DNA of 64,000 nucleotides from Hymenobacter nivis. Lineage in GTDB: Bacteria; Bacteroidota; Bacteroidia; Cytophagales; Hymenobacteraceae. Location of the stretch: the NCBI RefSeq assembly GCF_003149515.1, contig NZ_CP029145.1:4960001-5024000 (forward strand), read 5' to 3'. The notes under the pieces were generated by a model. The model made no database searches and was not told the DNA's origin. It worked only from the letters and a program-made list of their open reading frames with translations. Shown here one piece after another: positions 32,198-40,400 of the stretch (positions within the stretch are counted from its first letter, which is position 1; every line of letters starts with the position of its first letter). The position numbers and the translations under genes are program-made.

Positions 32198-32635
32198 CTA
32201 AACCACCAGCTTACCTACCCAGCGCAGCAGGGCCCGCCCGCCCCGCGGCGGGGGCGAGGCATCGGCCGCAAACCAGCGCGGCCCGGCCGTGCCCCTCGCC
32301 GCTTCAGAAACCGGCAGTTGCGGCCACGCCGCACCCGGCAGCCAGGCCGCCAGCAGGGGCCCCGGCACCGGCACTTTCTCAAGAGCGTGCGCATGGGCCG
32401 GGGCCGTCAGCTTGTGCCAGTGGCTGCTGAACTCGCAGCAGTTGTCCTTGATGCGCGGCGGCGCCGTGGCCCCGTAGCACCTACGCGGCGCTGCCCCCAG
32501 CAGCGCCAGGTTGGCCCGGCTGCGCCCGCTGAACCGGCAAGTGTGCTGCTCCACCGTGAGGCCCACCGAGGCGGTGAGCACCAGCACGGCCAGCCACAGG
32601 CTGACGATTCGGTGGGCGAGGGAACGGGGTTTCAC
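32198..32635 (-). CDS. HYC_CC_PP-like family protein
   Basis: A 145-residue protein with an N-terminal membrane or signal segment (IVSLWLAVLVLTASVGLTV). Then come H31-T-C33, C53, a PP at 59-60, and DNCCEF with C66-C67, followed by HWHKL and later PP residues. This Cys/His spacing is that of the HYC_CC_PP family, small proteins often coded just ahead of TonB-dependent receptors in Bacteroidota. Function is unknown; metal or redox binding is suggested by the Cys and His pattern. Start GTG 32635 is preferred because TACCTTTG (minus strand, 32647-32640) stands four bases before it. About 95 bases separate it from the receptor gene. Confidence 0.7.
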   Translation of the reverse strand: MKPRSLAHRIVSLWLAVLVLTASVGLTVEQHTCRFSGRSRANLALLGAAPRRCYGATAPPRIKDNCCEFSSHWHKLTAPAHAHALEKVPVPGPLLAAWLPGAAWPQLPVSEAARGTAGPRWFAADASPPPRGGRALLRWVGKLVV

Positions 32636-32639
32636 GCCG

Positions 32640-32647
32640 CAAAGGTA
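32640..32647 (-). promoter_or_regulatory. -7 promoter element of the metal-receptor operon
   Basis: TACCTTTG on the minus strand matches TAnnTTTG and is four bases from GTG 32635. TTTTG lies about 24 bases further upstream, a longer spacing than usual, so only the -7 box is firm. Confidence 0.5.
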
Positions 32648-32713
32648 CGGCCTGGGGGCCCCAGTGGTACACAAAATTCGGCCCCGCCGCGTGCACAACT
32701 TCCGCCCCGGTGC

Positions 32714-33742
32714 TTAGTGCGCCAGGACAGCCTTGGCGCGCTTGTGCTTAGATCTCAGCTTGCCGTGGCTAGGTATGGCCTCGGCCGGCGGGGCCGCCCG
32801 CACCTGCTCGTAGGCTAGGCGTTGCAGGGCCACGGCGTCGGGCGGGGCAATGTTCAAGTCGGCCGCGGCCTGCTCCTGGGGCCCCAGGGCGCGCGGGTCG
32901 TAGCCGGCGATGGTGGCCAGCAGCACGCAGGCGTTCAGGTAGGCGCCCTGCGGACTGGGGTGATAGTGGTCGTTGGTCCATAGGTCGAGCTGGCCGGCGG
33001 CGGGTGCGTAGGGGTTGGGCATCGCCACGCCGGTTTGGATGGCCCGCAGCCAGGTATCGCCGGCCGGGGCTACGCCCGCGAAGTGGCCGTTGGCCGCCGC
33101 CAGGCCGTAGTAGCCGGCGTGCAGGTCGGCCGTCATCGAGTCCACGGGCTGGCCCGAATATGGCTTGTCGGGCGGGTAGGTGAGGTCGGCGCGGGCCCAG
33201 GTTTCGTATAAGTACACACGGGCGGCAGGGTTGGCTTGGTGCACGGCTTGCTCCAGGCGGGTGCCGTAGTCGTAGAATTCGGCCCGCTTGCCGCTGCGCC
33301 GCGCCGGCAGGGGCCCCGTGCTATACTCCTGCAACACCACCGCCTGCCAGCGCGGCTGGTTGATGACGCTCAGGGCGTTGTCGTAGTGGAACTTGAGTGT
33401 CTGCCCGCTCAGAGTTTCCGAGTGCACGTCGTAGTTCAGCCCCGCCTCGTCGGCCAGCTTCTTGAAAATACCCGGGATGCCGCCCCAGGGCCCCAGCTCG
33501 GGCGGGTTGCCTTGGCGGGGTGTGCCCTTGGGCTGCCCGTAGTTTTCGTCGGTCACGGCAGCGGCGTTGTACTGCTGCACCGGCAGGTGGGCGCCGTGGG
33601 TGAAGCTGTTGCCGACGAACAGAATGTGCACCGGGGCCCCCACTTGGGGCCGGTCTTGGGCCCCGGCCGCCGGGCCGTGGAGTAGCAATGCCGCACCAGC
33701 GGCCAACGAAAGCGCGGGGAAACGCCAGGAGAAAAAGCGCAT
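32714..33742 (-). CDS. exported SGNH/GDSL-like hydrolase (DUF4886-like)
   Basis: A 342-residue exported protein. The signal peptide begins MRFFSWRFPALSLAAGAALL. The SGNH fold shows block I as ILFVGNSFTHG (nucleophile Ser), VVLQEYSTGP in the middle, and block V as TNDHYHPSPQGAYLNACV with Asp and His of the active site. Such enzymes deacylate esters of sugars or lipids. The C-terminal 30 residues are Lys/Arg-rich. Start ATG 33742 is taken for the signal peptide; an in-frame GTG/ATG further upstream would lie in the region shared with the divergent mraZ promoter. TACTTTCG on the minus strand about 30 bases upstream is a plausible -7 box. The gene is divergent from the dcw cluster. Confidence 0.8.
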   Translation of the reverse strand: MRFFSWRFPALSLAAGAALLLHGPAAGAQDRPQVGAPVHILFVGNSFTHGAHLPVQQYNAAAVTDENYGQPKGTPRQGNPPELGPWGGIPGIFKKLADEAGLNYDVHSETLSGQTLKFHYDNALSVINQPRWQAVVLQEYSTGPLPARRSGKRAEFYDYGTRLEQAVHQANPAARVYLYETWARADLTYPPDKPYSGQPVDSMTADLHAGYYGLAAANGHFAGVAPAGDTWLRAIQTGVAMPNPYAPAAGQLDLWTNDHYHPSPQGAYLNACVLLATIAGYDPRALGPQEQAAADLNIAPPDAVALQRLAYEQVRAAPPAEAIPSHGKLRSKHKRAKAVLAH

Positions 33743-33847
33743 GGGCAGAACGGTTAGGGTGGCCCCGAAAGTAGCTGCCATTTTGGCAAATATCCACACC
33801 TCGCCAAGCGAATGTGCCCCTGGGGCCCGGAAACGGGCCCTGAATTG

Positions 33848-33900
33848 TGGTAAATAATGGTAAATTGTGGTTGTTATTCAAAAGGCCGCCCGTACTTTTG
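33848..33900 (+). promoter_or_regulatory. dcw cluster promoter with probable MraZ boxes
   Basis: TTG at 33871-33873, a 19-base spacer and TACTTTTG at 33893-33900 match the Bacteroidota promoter form. TGGT occurs at 33848, 33858 and 33868, exactly 10 bp apart, each TGGTA or TGGTT with a five-base spacer. MraZ of E. coli binds three or four TGGGN repeats with five-base spacers in front of its own gene. The same spacing here, overlapping the -33 box, suggests MraZ autoregulation. Confidence 0.7.
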
Positions 33901-33931
33901 TTTACTTCCCTTCCTTTTCCCTGGCTCCGCC

Positions 33932-34393
33932 ATGCACCTGCTCTCCGGCGAATACGAATGCAAGCTCGACCCCAAGGGGCGGCTCGTGCTCCCGGCCAAG
34001 GTTAAGGGTAACCTGCCCGACGAGTCGGGCAATCAGCTGGTGCTCGTGCGCGGCTTCGAGCCTTGCCTGGTGCTATACCCGCGGGCCGCCTGGCGCGTCA
34101 TCCACGACAAAGTGATGGCTCTCGACGAGTTTAACGAGGAATACCGGCAGTTTCAGCGCAATTTTTTCCGGGGCATGACGGAGGTGGAGCTGGACAGTAT
34201 CAGCCGCTTTATGCTGCCGCGCACCATGCTGCGCTACGCCGGCATCGAGAAAGAAGCCATTGTGGTGGGCCTGGGCAACCGCTGCGAAATCTGGGACCCA
34301 GCTCGCTACGAGGAGTTCCTGATTAAAGACCAGCAGACCTTTAGCCAGCAGGCACAGAAATTTTTGGCCACCGACTCCACCTTGGCCGTTTGA
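33932..34393 (+). CDS. mraZ: transcriptional regulator MraZ
   Basis: A 153-residue protein of two SpoVT/AbrB-like halves. The first half shows GEYECKLDPKGRLVLPAKVK and the second DSISRFMLPRTMLRYAGIEKE, each with the DxxGR or SxxRxxLP type motif. It forms ring-shaped oligomers that bind repeats in front of the division cluster and usually represses it. Start ATG 33932 lies 31 bases past the -7 box; an upstream in-frame GTG would sit inside the promoter. Its TGA overlaps the ATG of rsmH. Confidence 0.94.
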   Translation: MHLLSGEYECKLDPKGRLVLPAKVKGNLPDESGNQLVLVRGFEPCLVLYPRAAWRVIHDKVMALDEFNEEYRQFQRNFFRGMTEVELDSISRFMLPRTMLRYAGIEKEAIVVGLGNRCEIWDPARYEEFLIKDQQTFSQQAQKFLATDSTLAV

Positions 34394-35319
34394 TGATGGA
34401 ACCACGCCCCAACGATACCGCCTACCACCGCCCCGTGCTGCTGGCCGAATGCCTGGCCGGGCTCGACGTGCAGCCCGGCGGCCGCTACGTGGACGTGACG
34501 TTTGGCGGCGGCGGCCACTCGGCGCGCCTGCTCGAGCGCCTCACCACGGGCCACCTCTATAGCTTCGATCAAGATGCTGACGCTGAGGCCGAAGCCGCTC
34601 GCCTGGCCCGGCCGCAGTTCACTTTCGTGCGGGCTAACTTCCGCGACCTGGCCGCCGAGCTGCGCCGCCGTGACGCCCTGCCCGTGGACGGCCTGCTGGC
34701 CGACCTGGGCGTGAGCTCGCACCAGTTCGACACGCCGGAACGGGGCTTTTCCACCCGCTTCGACGGGCCCCTCGACATGCGCATGGACACCGACGGGGGC
34801 CCTACGGCCGCCGACGTGCTCAACGACTACAAGGAAGCCGACCTGCACCGCATCTTCGGCATGTACGGCGAAGTGACCAACGCCCGCACCCTGGCCGCCA
34901 CCGTGGTGCAGGCCCGCCGCGGCCGCCCGTTGGCCACCATCCAGGAGCTGAAAACGGCCATTCAGAGCGTGATGCCGCGCGGCAAGGAGAACAAGTATTT
35001 AGCTCAGGTTTTCCAGGCTCTGCGCATCGAGGTGAACCAGGAAATGGACGCTTTGCAGGAAATGCTGCTGCAAACGGCCGACGTGCTGCGCCCCGGCGGC
35101 CGGCTGGTAGTGCTCAGCTACCACTCGCTGGAAGACCGGCTGGCCAAGAATTTTATCGGCAAGGGGAAGTTTTTTGGGGAGGTAGAAAAGGACTTTTTTG
35201 GCCATGAAACCAAGCCGTTCACCGCTCTCAACCGTCGCCCTGAAGAGGCCTCGGCTGAGGAAGTGGCCCTGAACAGCCGCGCCCGCAGTGCTAAATTGCG
35301 GGTTGCGGTGAGGAATTAA
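34393..35319 (+). CDS. rsmH: 16S rRNA (cytosine1402-N4)-methyltransferase RsmH
   Basis: A 308-residue SAM-dependent methyltransferase (MraW) that methylates N4 of C1402 in the ribosomal P site. YHRPVLLAECLAGL opens the protein, VDVTFGGGGHSARLLE is the SAM motif, DGLLADLGVSSHQFD and RGFSTRFDGPLDMRMD are family signatures, and VLSYHSLEDRLAKNF lies near the C-terminus. The start is ATG 34393, overlapping the mraZ stop in TGATG; ATG 34396 is equally possible. The usual second position in dcw clusters supports the call. An AT-rich spacer follows. Confidence 0.95.
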   Translation: MMEPRPNDTAYHRPVLLAECLAGLDVQPGGRYVDVTFGGGGHSARLLERLTTGHLYSFDQDADAEAEAARLARPQFTFVRANFRDLAAELRRRDALPVDGLLADLGVSSHQFDTPERGFSTRFDGPLDMRMDTDGGPTAADVLNDYKEADLHRIFGMYGEVTNARTLAATVVQARRGRPLATIQELKTAIQSVMPRGKENKYLAQVFQALRIEVNQEMDALQEMLLQTADVLRPGGRLVVLSYHSLEDRLAKNFIGKGKFFGEVEKDFFGHETKPFTALNRRPEEASAEEVALNSRARSAKLRVAVRN

Positions 35320-35489
35320 AAACGAAGAATTAAAAATGAGCCGTTCTCCTCAAGTCCCGGGGCCCCACCTCAACTTTCTCTAGGGCTCAAACGGCAATTA
35401 AACGCCGTTACCTCTTCATTATCAGTTTAAACCAAATTATTTTTAATTTTTAATTCATAATTTTTAATTCATAATTTTTAATTAAAATT
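35320..35489. repeat. AT-rich inverted spacer between rsmH and ftsL
   Basis: The left part holds AATTAAAAA-type units from the rsmH stop on. The right part, from about 35430, holds TAATTTTTAATTCATAATT repeated several times. A GC-rich core with GGGGCCCC lies between. No gene. The arrangement copies the crtI-crtB spacer at 20940. Confidence 0.6.
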
Positions 35490-36404
35490 TTGGCCGCCAA
35501 TACCTACCGTCCCACCGATGCGCCGCGCCGCGCCAACGTGCCCCGGGCTCCCGAGCCGGTGCCCGGGCCCCCGCCCGTGCCGGTCGCCGTGGCGCCGGAG
35601 GCCGTGGCGCCGGAGGCCGTGGCGCCGGAGGCCGTGGTAGAGGCCCCGCGCCCACGCGCAGCGGCCCCCGAGCGCCCGGCCCGCCCTGCGCGTCCGCCCC
35701 GCCCGGAGCGCGTGCCCCGCACTTGGAGCCTGTTCTCGGTTTTTGACCGGATGACGAGCGTGGACGGGCTTTTCCGCGAGGGCCTGCCGGTGCGCTACCT
35801 GCCGCACCTGCTGTTCGTGATGTTTCTCACGCTGCTCTACATCGGCAACACGCACTACGGCAACCGCATGAGCCGCAACATCCAGCGCCTCAAGCAGGAA
35901 ACCGAAGACCTGCGCGCTGACTATACTACCTTGAAATCGGACTACATGGAGGCCAGCAAGCAGAGCGAGGTGGCCCGCAAAGTGGCGGCCTTCGGGCTGG
36001 TCGAAAGCTCGTCGCCGCCCTTCCGCATCCAGGTGCCGGCCGGCCACCTCGACGCCGCCGCCCTGGAACTGATGCCCGTGCTGACGGCCGATACGCTGGC
36101 CGCTCGCGCCGGCCGCGACTCGCTGGCTGCCCAGCGCGCCGACGCCCTGGCGGGCCGCCGCAGCTACGCCAACGCCGGCATCGACGGCGAGCCCGAAATT
36201 GCCGCCGCCATTCCCGAAGATTCCCTCGCCGCTGTAGCGCCGGTGCTCGCACGCCGAACCGTTAAGGTGCTGATGGACAAGCCGAAGGCGAAAGTAGCGC
36301 GTAAGCCCGGCGATAAGAAATCAGTTAAAAAGAGTACAAAGAGTACAACTAAGTACAAGAAAGAAGCTGCTCGTACCCAATCTATTACCTTCCACCGTCG
36401 ATGA
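35490..36404 (+). CDS. FtsL-like cell division protein
   Basis: A 304-residue bitopic membrane protein at the FtsL position. The N-terminal 95 residues are Pro/Ala/Arg-rich and cytoplasmic, with VAPEA repeated three times (15-bp DNA repeats around 35588-35636). One membrane helix lies at about 107-123 (LPHLLFVMFLTLLYIGN). A periplasmic coiled coil follows (IQRLKQETEDLRADYTTLKS). The remaining 140 residues are Ala-rich and end in a strongly basic Lys/Ser/Thr tail. FtsL links FtsQ with FtsI and FtsW in the septal complex. It is two to three times longer than E. coli FtsL. Start TTG 35490 is the only near start; the next Met is at residue 88. It overlaps ftsI by four bases. Confidence 0.82.
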   Translation: MAANTYRPTDAPRRANVPRAPEPVPGPPPVPVAVAPEAVAPEAVAPEAVVEAPRPRAAAPERPARPARPPRPERVPRTWSLFSVFDRMTSVDGLFREGLPVRYLPHLLFVMFLTLLYIGNTHYGNRMSRNIQRLKQETEDLRADYTTLKSDYMEASKQSEVARKVAAFGLVESSSPPFRIQVPAGHLDAAALELMPVLTADTLAARAGRDSLAAQRADALAGRRSYANAGIDGEPEIAAAIPEDSLAAVAPVLARRTVKVLMDKPKAKVARKPGDKKSVKKSTKSTTKYKKEAARTQSITFHRR

Positions 36405-38845
36405 AAGGCAGCGTAAAAAAGTCAATTGTGACGCGGGTACGGCTGGCCTTTTTGGGGGTGGCTGTCTTCTCGGGGCTCATCCTGTGGAAGGCTACGCGCA
36501 TCCAGTTCCAGGAGGGCGCCAAATGGCGGGCCCTGGAGCAGGAGCGGCGCATCAGCTACCAGCCAGTGCCGGCCACGCGGGGTAATATTTTCTCCGATAA
36601 CGAGAGTATTATGGCTACCTCGCTGCCCTTCTACCGGGTGGCCTGGGACCCAGGCGTGGTGGAAGAAGCGGTGTTTCAGGCCGGGGTCGATTCGCTGGCT
36701 TGGCAGTTGTCGCACTTCTTCGGCGACCGAACTAGGCAGGAGTATAAGCAGCGCCTAACCAATGCCCGCCGCGCTAAGGACCCGGCCCTGCGCTACATCC
36801 GCCTGAACTCGCGCCAAATTAACTTTCAGGAGAAAAAGCTGCTGGCCCAGTGGCCCATCTTCCGGGCAAAGCGTAACCGCGGCGGGGCCATTTTTGAGAA
36901 GGTCGACAAGCGGTTCCGGCCGTTTGGGGGCCTGGCGCAGCGCACCGTGGGCTTCGTGAACGAGCAGCAGCACGGCGCGGGCCTGGAATTCACCTTCGAG
37001 CCCAGCCTGGCGGGCAAGGCCGGCGAAGCCCTGTTTGAGCGGGTGCCGGGCGGCATTAAACCGCTTTATGACGGCACTGAAATCAAGCCCCAGCCGGGGT
37101 ACGACATCAAAACCACGCTTGACATCAACTTGCAGGACGTGGCCGAAAACGCCCTCTACAAGTCGCTGGTGGACAATAACGCCCAGTACGGCTGCGTGAT
37201 TCTGATGGAAGTGGCAACCGGCGAAATCAAGGCCGTGGCCAACCTGGGCCGCGCCGCCGACGATACCTATAAGGAAGACTACAACTACGCCTTTGCCGAC
37301 CAGGGCCGCACCGAGCCGGGCTCGACCTTCAAGTTGGCCTCGATGATGGCCTTGATGGAGGCGTACCCCGACATCACGCTCGACGATGTGGTGGACACGG
37401 GCCCCGGGCGCATGGCCATCGGGGGGGCTGTGAAGACCGACTCGCACGCCAACGGCCGCATCACGGTGCAGCAGGTGTTCGAGAAATCGAGCAACATCGG
37501 GGTGGCGCGGCTGGTGCAGGAGCACTTCGCCGCCAACCCCGCGCAGTACACTGACTACCTCAAGAAATTCGGGCTCGATAAGCCGCTGGGCTTCCAGATG
37601 AATGGCGAGGCGCTGCCTTATGTGAAGGACCCCACTGACCGTAGCTGGAGCCGCACCTCGCTCTCAACCATGAGCATCGGCTACGAGTTGAAGCTGGCTC
37701 CGCTGCAAACGCTGGCTTTCTACAACGCCGTGGCCAACAACGGCGTGAAGGTGGCCCCCATGATTGTCAAGCAAATCAAGCAGGCCGACCAGGTAGTGCA
37801 GGAGTTTGCGCCCCGGGTGCTGATCCCCAAAATCTGCTCCGACAACACGCTGCGCAAGCTGAAGGCCATGCTGGAAGGCGTGGTGGCCGAGGGTACCGCC
37901 AGCCGGATTCGGCCCAAAGACTATACCATCGCCGGCAAAACGGGCACGGCCTGGAAGTTCAAAAACGGCCATTACACCAAAACGTACTCGACTAGCTTCT
38001 GCGGCTACTTTCCGGCCGACAAGCCCAAGTACAGCTGCATTGTGGTGATTGACTCGCCCAGCCGCGGCCGCGTGTACGGCGGCGATGTGGCCGCCCCGGT
38101 ATTCCGCGAAGTGGCCGATAAGTGCATGGCCCGCGACCTGCTGAGCCAGCGCCCGCTGCTGGCCAAGGCCCGCCTGAACAAGAGCCGCGTGCCGCTGGTG
38201 CGCGCCGGTATGCAGGATGAGCTGGCCCTGGTTTGCCAGAAGCTGGGCCTGGCCGGCAATACCCAGGCCACCGGCGGCGAGGAGTGGGTGCGGGGCGCGT
38301 CCGACACGGCCTTCCACGCCCGCACCGTGGCCTTGGTGGTGAACCCCATGCGCGCCGGCCGCGTACCCAACGCTCGGGGCCTGAGCCTGCGCGATGCGCT
38401 GTTTCTGCTCGAAAACCGGGGCTTGCACGTGCGGGCCCTGGGTACAGGCCGCGTGCGCGCCCAGAGCCTGGCCGCCGGGGCCCCTTATAAGCGCGGCGAC
38501 GCCATCACCCTCACGCTGGTGGAGACGGGGCCCCGCGACGATGCTCCTCGGGCCCTGCCCGCGCCCGAGCACACCGACCTGGCGGAGAATATCCTGCTGG
38601 TGCCCACGGAAGCCGAATCGGTGACCGCCAAAGCTTCGCCCAGCAAGGCCAAAGCCGCGGCTCCCAAAGGGGCCCCTGCCAAACCCAAGGCGGAGGCAAA
38701 AGCTAACGCCAAGGTGCCAACCAGAACCAATTCCGCCGCTAAGTCTAAGGCTGATAAAGCCAGGCCGAAATCTGATGCCAAAGCCAAACCGGCCAAAACC
38801 CGCCTGGCTACCGACAAGCCCCGCAAATCGGCGCGCAACGCCTGA
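36401..38845 (+). CDS. ftsI: penicillin-binding protein FtsI (septal transpeptidase)
   Basis: An 814-residue class B PBP. A membrane anchor lies at residues 12-32 and the dimerisation domain at about 50-230. The transpeptidase follows with Ser308 in GSTFKLASMM (SxxK), KSSN near 361-364, and K513-T-G in AGKTGTAW. A PASTA domain (ARGLSLRDALFLLENRGLHV) covers about 650-710. The last 80 residues are a Lys/Ala/Pro-rich tail rare in FtsI. It cross-links septal peptidoglycan together with FtsW. ATGA overlap with ftsL supports the start at 36401. Confidence 0.94.
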   Translation: MKGSVKKSIVTRVRLAFLGVAVFSGLILWKATRIQFQEGAKWRALEQERRISYQPVPATRGNIFSDNESIMATSLPFYRVAWDPGVVEEAVFQAGVDSLAWQLSHFFGDRTRQEYKQRLTNARRAKDPALRYIRLNSRQINFQEKKLLAQWPIFRAKRNRGGAIFEKVDKRFRPFGGLAQRTVGFVNEQQHGAGLEFTFEPSLAGKAGEALFERVPGGIKPLYDGTEIKPQPGYDIKTTLDINLQDVAENALYKSLVDNNAQYGCVILMEVATGEIKAVANLGRAADDTYKEDYNYAFADQGRTEPGSTFKLASMMALMEAYPDITLDDVVDTGPGRMAIGGAVKTDSHANGRITVQQVFEKSSNIGVARLVQEHFAANPAQYTDYLKKFGLDKPLGFQMNGEALPYVKDPTDRSWSRTSLSTMSIGYELKLAPLQTLAFYNAVANNGVKVAPMIVKQIKQADQVVQEFAPRVLIPKICSDNTLRKLKAMLEGVVAEGTASRIRPKDYTIAGKTGTAWKFKNGHYTKTYSTSFCGYFPADKPKYSCIVVIDSPSRGRVYGGDVAAPVFREVADKCMARDLLSQRPLLAKARLNKSRVPLVRAGMQDELALVCQKLGLAGNTQATGGEEWVRGASDTAFHARTVALVVNPMRAGRVPNARGLSLRDALFLLENRGLHVRALGTGRVRAQSLAAGAPYKRGDAITLTLVETGPRDDAPRALPAPEHTDLAENILLVPTEAESVTAKASPSKAKAAAPKGAPAKPKAEAKANAKVPTRTNSAAKSKADKARPKSDAKAKPAKTRLATDKPRKSARNA

Positions 38846-38884
38846 CCACCTTCCTCGCCTCCAAAGCCCCGCTGCCCCGCGGTT

Positions 38885-40363
38885 TTGCCCTTGATTTCTC
38901 TTCCGCTCTTTTCCTTGCTCGCCGACGTGGCCGTGCTCCAGCAGCAGGGCCCCGCCGACGTGCCCATCACCGGCCTCACCCTCGACTCGCGGGAGGCCGG
39001 GCCCGGGGTGGCGTTTTGCGCCCTGCGCGGCACGGCCACCGATGGCCACCAGTACATTGAAACCGCCGTGGCCCAGGGCGCGGCGGCCGTCATTTGCGAG
39101 GAGCTGCCGGCCGTGCTGCGCCCCGGCACCGCCTACGTGCGGGTGGCCGACAGCGCGGGGGCCCTGGGCCTGGTGGCGGCGGCCTTCCACGGGCACCCAT
39201 CGCGCCAGCTGAAGCTGATTGGCGTGACGGGCACCAACGGTAAAACTACCTGCGCTACGCTGCTGCACAAGCTCTTGCGCGAGCTGGGCTATCACGCCGG
39301 CCTGCTGAGCACGGTGCAGAACCAGATTGATGAAACCGTCGTCCCCGCTACCCACACTACCCCCGACGCCATCCGGCTGAATGCGCTGCTGGCCCGCATG
39401 GTGGCCGCCGGCTGCACCCACGCCTGCATGGAGGTGAGCAGCCACGCTGTGGCCCAGCACCGCGTGACGGGCCTGCGCTTCGCGGGCGGCGTGTTCACCA
39501 ACCTCACCCACGACCACCTCGACTACCACGGTACGTTCGACAATTACCTGAAGGCCAAGAAGGGCTTCTTCGACGCGCTGCCCAAAACGGCCTTTGCCCT
39601 CACCAACGCCGACGACAAGCGGGGCCCCGTGATGCTGCAAAACACCGCCGCCCGCCGCGAAACCTACTCGCTTCGCGGGGCGGCCACGTTCCGGGCGCGC
39701 CTCATTGCCAACGAGGTGCACGGCTTGTTCCTGGAAATTGACGGCCGTGAGGTGCAGTTCCGGCTCATCGGCGTGTTCAACGCCTACAATTTGCTGGCCG
39801 TGTACGGGGCCGCGGTGCTGCTGGGCGAAGACCCCACGGAGGTACTCACCATTCTCTCGGGCCTGACTACGGCCCCCGGCCGCTTCGAGCCGGTGGTGTC
39901 GCTCCGGCAGGGCATTACGGCCGTGGTAGACTACGCCCACACGCCCGACGCGCTGGAAAATGTGCTCCAGACCCTGCACCAAATCCGCCAGCCCCAGCAG
40001 CGCATTGTCACGGTGGTGGGCTGCGGCGGCAACCGAGACGCCGCCAAGCGCCCCGTGATGGCCGCCCTCGCCGCTCGTCTCTCCGACCATGTGGTGCTCA
40101 CCTCCGACAACCCGCGCTTCGAGGACCCGCTCGAAATACTGGCCCAAATGCAGGCCGGCTTGCTGGCCCCCGATGCCGCCCGCGTGCGTACCCTGCCCGA
40201 CCGCCGCGCCGCCATCCGCGCTGCCCTGGAGTGGGCGGGGCCCCACGACATTGTGCTGGTGGCGGGCAAGGGCCACGAAAACTACCAGGACGTGCAGGGC
40301 GTGAAAACGCACTTCGACGATAAGGAAGTCCTGCTCGAATTATTTGAAACTTTGAACAAGTAA
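38885..40363 (+). CDS. murE: UDP-MurNAc-tripeptide synthetase MurE
   Basis: A 492-residue cytoplasmic Mur ligase adding the third amino acid to UDP-MurNAc-L-Ala-D-Glu. GTNGKTT at 116-122 is the ATP loop; SSHAVAQHRV and THDHLDYHGT are further Mur signatures. SDNPRFEDP near the C-terminus contains the DNPR motif that marks meso-diaminopimelate specificity. Start is ambiguous: TTG 38885 (MPLISLPLFS) or TTG 38891; no ATG exists nearby. It lies 39 bases after ftsI. Confidence 0.94.
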   Translation: MPLISLPLFSLLADVAVLQQQGPADVPITGLTLDSREAGPGVAFCALRGTATDGHQYIETAVAQGAAAVICEELPAVLRPGTAYVRVADSAGALGLVAAAFHGHPSRQLKLIGVTGTNGKTTCATLLHKLLRELGYHAGLLSTVQNQIDETVVPATHTTPDAIRLNALLARMVAAGCTHACMEVSSHAVAQHRVTGLRFAGGVFTNLTHDHLDYHGTFDNYLKAKKGFFDALPKTAFALTNADDKRGPVMLQNTAARRETYSLRGAATFRARLIANEVHGLFLEIDGREVQFRLIGVFNAYNLLAVYGAAVLLGEDPTEVLTILSGLTTAPGRFEPVVSLRQGITAVVDYAHTPDALENVLQTLHQIRQPQQRIVTVVGCGGNRDAAKRPVMAALAARLSDHVVLTSDNPRFEDPLEILAQMQAGLLAPDAARVRTLPDRRAAIRAALEWAGPHDIVLVAGKGHENYQDVQGVKTHFDDKEVLLELFETLNK

Positions 40364-40400
40364 AGCCGGGGGGCCCGCTCCGCTTTATTCGCCGTTGCCC

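Noticed and set aside
30702..32201. A 499-codon plus-strand frame over the TonB receptor
   Set aside because: Val/Gly/His/Gln-rich shadow of the receptor gene with no family wording.
35588..35636. Three direct 15-bp repeats that could suggest a CRISPR or VNTR array
   Set aside because: They are contiguous without spacers, in frame, and encode VAPEA repeats of FtsL. No CRISPR array or cas gene was seen in the window.
37664..40312. An 882-codon open frame on the minus strand over ftsI and murE
   Set aside because: It is antisense to two certain genes, has His/Gly/Gln-rich low-complexity wording, and arises from high GC in the third codon position.
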